Source of the DNA: Patescibacteria group bacterium UBA5124
Lineage (GTDB): Bacteria > Patescibacteriota > Gracilibacteria > Absconditabacterales > Absconditicoccaceae
Direction: 5' to 3'
Length of the DNA stretch: 9,308 nt
NCBI GenBank assembly: GCA_002414185.1
Contig: DHYS01000039.1
Span: 1-9,308 of the forward strand
The translations under genes were made by a program, and so were the position numbers. The notes beneath the pieces are model-generated. The model was not told the DNA's origin. It did not search any database and worked only from the letters and a program-made list of their open reading frames with translations. Of this stretch, positions 6,910-9,308 are shown piece after piece (within the stretch, counting starts at the first letter, position 1; each line of letters opens with the position of its first letter).

Positions 6910-6940
6910 ATCCAGGGGAATTATCTCCTGGATTTTTTTT
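6910..6940 (+). terminator. Rho-independent terminator after the 273-aa gene
   Basis: ATCCAGGGGA (6910-6919) pairs with TCTCCTGGAT (6924-6933) with one wobble around a 4-nt loop, followed by eight T residues. It is the strongest hairpin in the window and the last one seen; no terminator-like hairpin was found from here to 9308. Confidence 0.9.
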
Positions 6941-6998
6941 ATTTTAAAAACACATTAAATCAGATTTTATTTCTTTGTTTGGATTTTTCATTTTTGTT

Positions 6999-7026
6999 TT
7001 GACAAATATCTTCAGAAAGATAGAAA
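6999..7026 (+). promoter_or_regulatory. Promoter of the 59-aa membrane-protein gene
   Basis: TTGACA (6999-7004), a 16-nt spacer, then TAGAAA (7021-7026), 36 nt before the ATG. The layout is nearly the same as the kinase promoter at 2674-2701, so recoded and non-recoded genes appear to use the same promoter type. Confidence 0.55.
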
Positions 7027-7062
7027 GAAACAGATAAAAATTTATTTTCTAACCATTTCTTC

Positions 7063-7242
7063 ATGGCAAAGATTAATCAATGAGGTCCTAGTGGTGCAGT
7101 ATATGGTATGTGAGTAATCGGTGCAGCTATTTATTTTATCGGACAAGCTACTTCATTTCGAGTAGGAGTCCTCGCATTTCTCAAGGCTTTAATCTGGCCA
7201 GTATTTTTAGTGAAAGGATTATTAAGTTTTTTGAGTATGTAA
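7063..7242 (+). CDS. Small conserved membrane protein, 59 aa (UGA read as Gly)
   Basis: Reading UGA as Gly joins a 59-aa frame from ATG to TAA, beginning MAKINQGGPSGAVYGMGVIG. UGA codons are at residues 7 (7081-7083) and 17 (7111-7113). The PSGAVYG motif followed by a Gly/Ala-rich hydrophobic segment (about 15-30), then a second hydrophobic stretch with LKALIWPVFLVKGLL, fits a small membrane protein family that I recall from CPR and other bacteria but whose function is unknown. Residue 33 is CGA in TSF-x-VGVLAFLKA, where the relatives I remember have Trp; Trp46 is TGG. It has no Shine-Dalgarno sequence. It is probably the first gene of a loose plus-strand series, with no terminator after it and the next ATG 36 nt downstream. 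Confidence 0.87.
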
Positions 7243-7278
7243 TAGAAATAATAATCTTAATATAATATCCATAATTTT

Positions 7279-7713
7279 ATGCACCATCTCGCTATCCTCA
7301 ATAAATCACGAAAACTTCTAGATAAAATTCTTTCTGGACAAAAAACTATCGAATCTAGACGATATAAAACCAGAAGAGATTCTCTAAATAATATCCAGTC
7401 ATGAGATACTGTTTTTTTCAAAAATAGTGGAGAACTTGTTCAGATCAAAGCCACGGTTTCCAAAGTTCTACAATTTTCAAATCTTTCTGAATCACAAAGA
7501 GCTGACCTCGTATCTATCTATGGAGGTCCAGGAAAGATCTGTTTTACCTCATCTTCACAAGATGTAGTCGCTCGAACCCAAGGCAAAAAATACTGTATCC
7601 TGGTCTTTCTTTCCAACCCTCAATCGATCACTCCCTTCGATATCGACAAAACTTGATTTGGTATTTCTTCAGCTCGAATCTGTATAGATGATATCGAAAA
7701 AATTAAGAAATAA
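7279..7713 (+). CDS. ASCH-domain (PUA-like) protein, 144 aa (UGA read as Gly)
   Basis: A full frame appears only if UGA is Gly at residues 42 (7402-7404, in QSGDTVFF) and 126 (7654-7656, in DKTGFG). The sequence matches an ASCH-type family common in CPR: KILSGQKTIESR, GDTVFFKNSGELVQIKATV, KKYCILVFLSNP and PFDIDKTGFG. ASCH domains are PUA-like folds thought to bind RNA or nucleotides; the role of this branch is unknown. Four CGA codons occur, at residues 11, 28, 99 and 133. In the family as I remember it, 11 (KSxKLLDKI), 28 (ESRxY) and 133 (SAxIC) are Trp. The protein has no TGG at all. This is the best local evidence for CGA=Trp. The gene lies between the 59-aa gene and a 145-aa gene, with no terminator hairpin on either side. 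Confidence 0.87.
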
Positions 7714-7776
7714 ATAAAATTGCTTTTTTTCCTAAATACCACTATCATTGATATATTTATAAATAATGTATGATAT

Positions 7777-8214
7777 ATGTTAGATAAAATAGATCCTCAA
7801 GCACTTCACTTTATTCAAGATGAAAACGGTAATCGAACAGTCGAAAAGAAATCTACCTGAGAAGTGGAGGAGGTTAAAGAAAGATGAATTCAGATTGTTG
7901 GTGTTATAGGTATGGGACGTCATATAGAAAGAGAAATCCTTCAAGTCCTAGTAACGCACAAAGATATTAAATGAGAACTTCTTATTGTAGATATGCCCAA
8001 CGATAATGGAATTCCTAAAACTTTTGAAGAACAAATCCAAGAATTAAAAAATACTCCAATCATAATTACGAGAATAGCCTCTGAGGATATAGCAGATGTC
8101 TTTATAAAAGAAAAATATAAGAAAACATATTCCAAAAATTATCATCTTCATACAGTTCCAAAGATTCAATCAAAAAAACAATCCAAAAGGAAACTTTCTC
8201 CAAGAAAAAAATAA
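7777..8214 (+). CDS. Unknown 145-aa protein with a basic tail (UGA read as Gly)
   Basis: With UGA as Gly the frame opens from ATG 7777 to TAA 8212-8214. The UGAs are residues 28, 37 and 66 (7858, 7885 and 7972). In the standard code only its last 73 residues would be called. I do not recognise the family. The acidic N-terminus (1-36) leads into IQIVGVIGMGRH, a strand followed by a Gly-rich turn, then a helix, then ELLIVDMPNDNG and TPIIITRIAS, which suggests a compact alpha/beta domain. From about residue 110 the chain becomes strongly basic and ends KSKRKLSPRKK-like, a possible nucleic-acid-binding or ribosome-contacting tail. Residue 20 is CGA. It has no Shine-Dalgarno sequence. The gap to the next gene is 69 nt. 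Confidence 0.82.
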
Positions 8215-8231
8215 AATCCCTTGTATTTTAC

Positions 8232-8258
8232 TGATAAATAGCTAACTAATAGCTATCA
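8232..8258. promoter_or_regulatory. Imperfect palindrome upstream of the winged-helix gene (possible operator)
   Basis: TGATA (8232-8236) and TATCA (8254-8258) bracket two copies of ATAGCTA, at 8238-8244 and 8249-8255. The copies are 11 bp apart, one helical turn, and each contains the self-complementary TAGCTA. The site lies 25 nt before the ATG of a putative DNA-binding protein, which would suit autoregulation. AT-rich DNA gives such patterns by chance fairly often. Confidence 0.3.
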
Positions 8259-8283
8259 AATCTTTTATCTTCACTTGTTTTTC

Positions 8284-8817
8284 ATGAATCTTGAAAAACT
8301 CTTCGGATCCAAAACCAAAGTTGATATCCTCAAATACTTGCTCTTTAGAAGACAAGGTGTTTCTATGAGAGCCTTAGAATCAGAGTTAGAATGGACTTTT
8401 CCTGCTATCAAAAAACAAGTAGATGCTCTAAGTGAGGCTAGTGTTATAGATGTAAACAAGGAAGGGCAGGGATGGGCTATCTCTATCAAACCAGATTTCT
8501 TTGATAAAATCAGAGATATTTTTTTCTTCGGTCTCAAGCAAGAATTGATAGAACTTTTCAAGACCTATGATGCTATGATAGATAAATATTACTTTGGAAA
8601 AAGATTTGGCGTAGATTTAGAAATGGATCTCGTGGTTGTGTACAAAAACGCAGAAAAACCTCAAATAGACAAAATCAAAGATGAGATCAATACGATCTTT
8701 AGAGAATATTTTATCGAGATTGTATATGTAGTATTTATGTCTGCTGAAGAACGAGAAAAACGTTATAGACTTGCAGATAGATTTGTTCTCCAAATTATGA
8801 GATCGCTTCAAAAATAG
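8284..8817 (+). CDS. Winged-helix (ArsR/MarR-like) protein with an extra C-terminal domain, 177 aa
   Basis: The N-terminal 65 residues look like a winged helix-turn-helix: LFGSKTKVDILKYLLFRR (helix 1), GVSMRALESEL (helix 2), TFPAIKKQVDALSEASVI (recognition helix), then a DVNKEGQGWAIS beta wing. Residues 75-104 are helical and could form a dimer arm. Residues 105-177 (GVDLEMDLVVVYKN onward) form an alpha/beta part whose DLVVVY strand faintly recalls minimal nucleotidyltransferases, but no full active-site motif is visible. The ATG at 8284 is preferred over an in-frame TTG at 8275. It contains no UGA codon; its seven Gly are GGN. Residue 157 is CGA. Its TAG is only 8 nt before the next ATG, so it probably shares a transcript with the Memo-like gene. 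Confidence 0.85.
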   Translation: MNLEKLFGSKTKVDILKYLLFRRQGVSMRALESELEWTFPAIKKQVDALSEASVIDVNKEGQGWAISIKPDFFDKIRDIFFFGLKQELIELFKTYDAMIDKYYFGKRFGVDLEMDLVVVYKNAEKPQIDKIKDEINTIFREYFIEIVYVVFMSAEEREKRYRLADRFVLQIMRSLQK

Positions 8818-8825
8818 AAAAAAAT

Positions 8826-9308
8826 ATGACACCACTCGAACTAAACAACGAATTACTTATAGACCAGATCCTCTCATATACCGTGCAAGCAGGAGAAATT
8901 CTCCAAAATGATTTTCTTTCAGAAAAAAAACTTCCTCTTAATTATACGTATCTTTTTTTACCATCTGGACCTGAATTGTATACCTGACCGCTCAAAGCAG
9001 CAGGTTATTTGTTGTTAGATTCAGAAATAAAAAAACTGATTCTTATCAAAAGACAGTCTACATATCCACAAAATATTACTATTTACGCAGGAAAACAAGT
9101 GATCGTTTTATGAAAAACATTTCATACAGCCATTTCTAGATATCCAAAATGATTGATAAAAACAACTGATGTAGATGAAGAAATAAGAAAACAACTGATT
9201 TTTGTAAGATTGTTGAAAGAAATAGATGAAGTAATTATGCTAGGAGTAGGAGATCAGCTCAAGGCAGAAGATATTAGTAAAGTTGTCTCTGCTATCCAAG
9301 GTAAAAAA
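8826..9308 (+). CDS. Memo-like protein, N-terminal 161 aa (UGA read as Gly; cut by window end)
   Basis: The frame is open to the window end if UGA is Gly at residues 54, 96 and 109 (8985, 9111 and 9150). In the standard code no useful frame would be found. The layout recalls the Memo family (AmmeMemoRadiSam system protein B), a metal-dependent dioxygenase-like fold. FLPSGPELYTGPLKAAGYLLL aligns in style with the family's PHAGYxYSGxxAAxAY, followed by a LILI strand, and KTTDVDEEIRKQL recalls TPLGxVxVDxELxxxL. The first metal-site His of PHAGY is replaced (PSGPE) and no EHS-type motif is seen within the window, so any catalytic role is doubtful. The assignment is by eye from remembered consensus. 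It is the second gene of a probable two-gene unit with the winged-helix protein. Confidence 0.72.

Larger units (their letters stand above)
2756..6940 (+). other. Candidate standard-code island (six genes without UGA-Gly)
   Basis: By hand count the six genes hold 59 Gly codons, all GGN, over about 1,200 codons. The flanking genes hold about 71 GGN and 20 UGA. At the flanking rate about 13 UGA would be expected here. Two of the six genes stop at UGA. CGA lies at conserved Arg positions, whereas CGA in the flanking genes lies where Trp is expected. No integrase, transposase or flanking repeat was found, so the mechanism and exact ends are unknown. The edges are set only by the flanking recoded genes (2613 and 7063). 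Confidence 0.55.

Noticed and set aside
4366..6940. Integron cassette array
   Set aside because: The one-gene modules are suggestive, but no attC-like inverted repeats with conserved core sites and no integrase were seen; the hairpins are ordinary terminators with U-tracts.
1..9308. UGA read as tryptophan (table 4, mycoplasma-like)
   Set aside because: Walker A GPNMxGKST, the GxRLLR motif and the YxG of the Memo-like protein all require Gly at UGA, and TGG is used for Trp in the same genes.

Overview
The window comes from a low-GC bacterium that reads UGA as glycine (translation table 25), which points to the CPR/Patescibacteria lineages Absconditabacteria (SR1) or Gracilibacteria. The evidence is direct. 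On the minus strand, mutS (2613 down to 1) is open over 871 codons only if ten in-frame UGA codons are read through. One of these UGAs is the first Gly of the GG pair in the Walker A motif GPNM-G-GKST. Four genes on the right (7063-7242, 7279-7713, 7777-8214 and 8826-end) likewise need UGA=Gly. They also place CGA at sites where, from memory of their families, tryptophan is expected. That suggests a second reassignment, CGA=Trp, which I recall being reported from computational surveys for Absconditabacteria. Both points are argued in the findings.

Layout. (a) 1-2613, minus: mutS, lacking only its extreme C-terminus. (b) 2614-2755: AT-rich divergent intergenic region. (c) 2756-6940, plus: six genes, namely a PAS histidine kinase, a single-domain response regulator overlapping it by ATGA, and four genes of unknown function (117, 133, 145 and 273 aa). 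From the response regulator on, each transcription unit ends in a clear hairpin plus U-tract, and most units start with a TTGAC(A/T)-type promoter and an A-rich leader. (d) 7063-9308, plus: a 59-aa membrane protein, an ASCH-domain protein, a 145-aa unknown, a winged-helix protein, and a partial Memo-like protein.

Main observation: block (c) behaves as a standard-code island inside a recoded chromosome. By hand count its six genes have 59 Gly codons, all GGN, with no internal UGA. The flanking genes have about 71 GGN and 20 UGA. Two island genes stop at UGA, a codon that does not terminate in the host. CGA in the island lies at conserved arginine positions (kinase R287, regulator R62 and R65), opposite to its apparent use in the flanking genes. 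The simplest reading is a recent acquisition from a standard-code donor, possibly Bacteroidota judging by the kinase and regulator, that has not adapted to the host code. A chimeric assembly is the main alternative.

The kinase and regulator should form one phosphorelay, though the output of the receiver-only regulator is not visible. The four unknown genes look like independent monocistronic modules. No tRNA, rRNA, CRISPR array or transposase was seen. No stretch over 300 bases lacks a gene.
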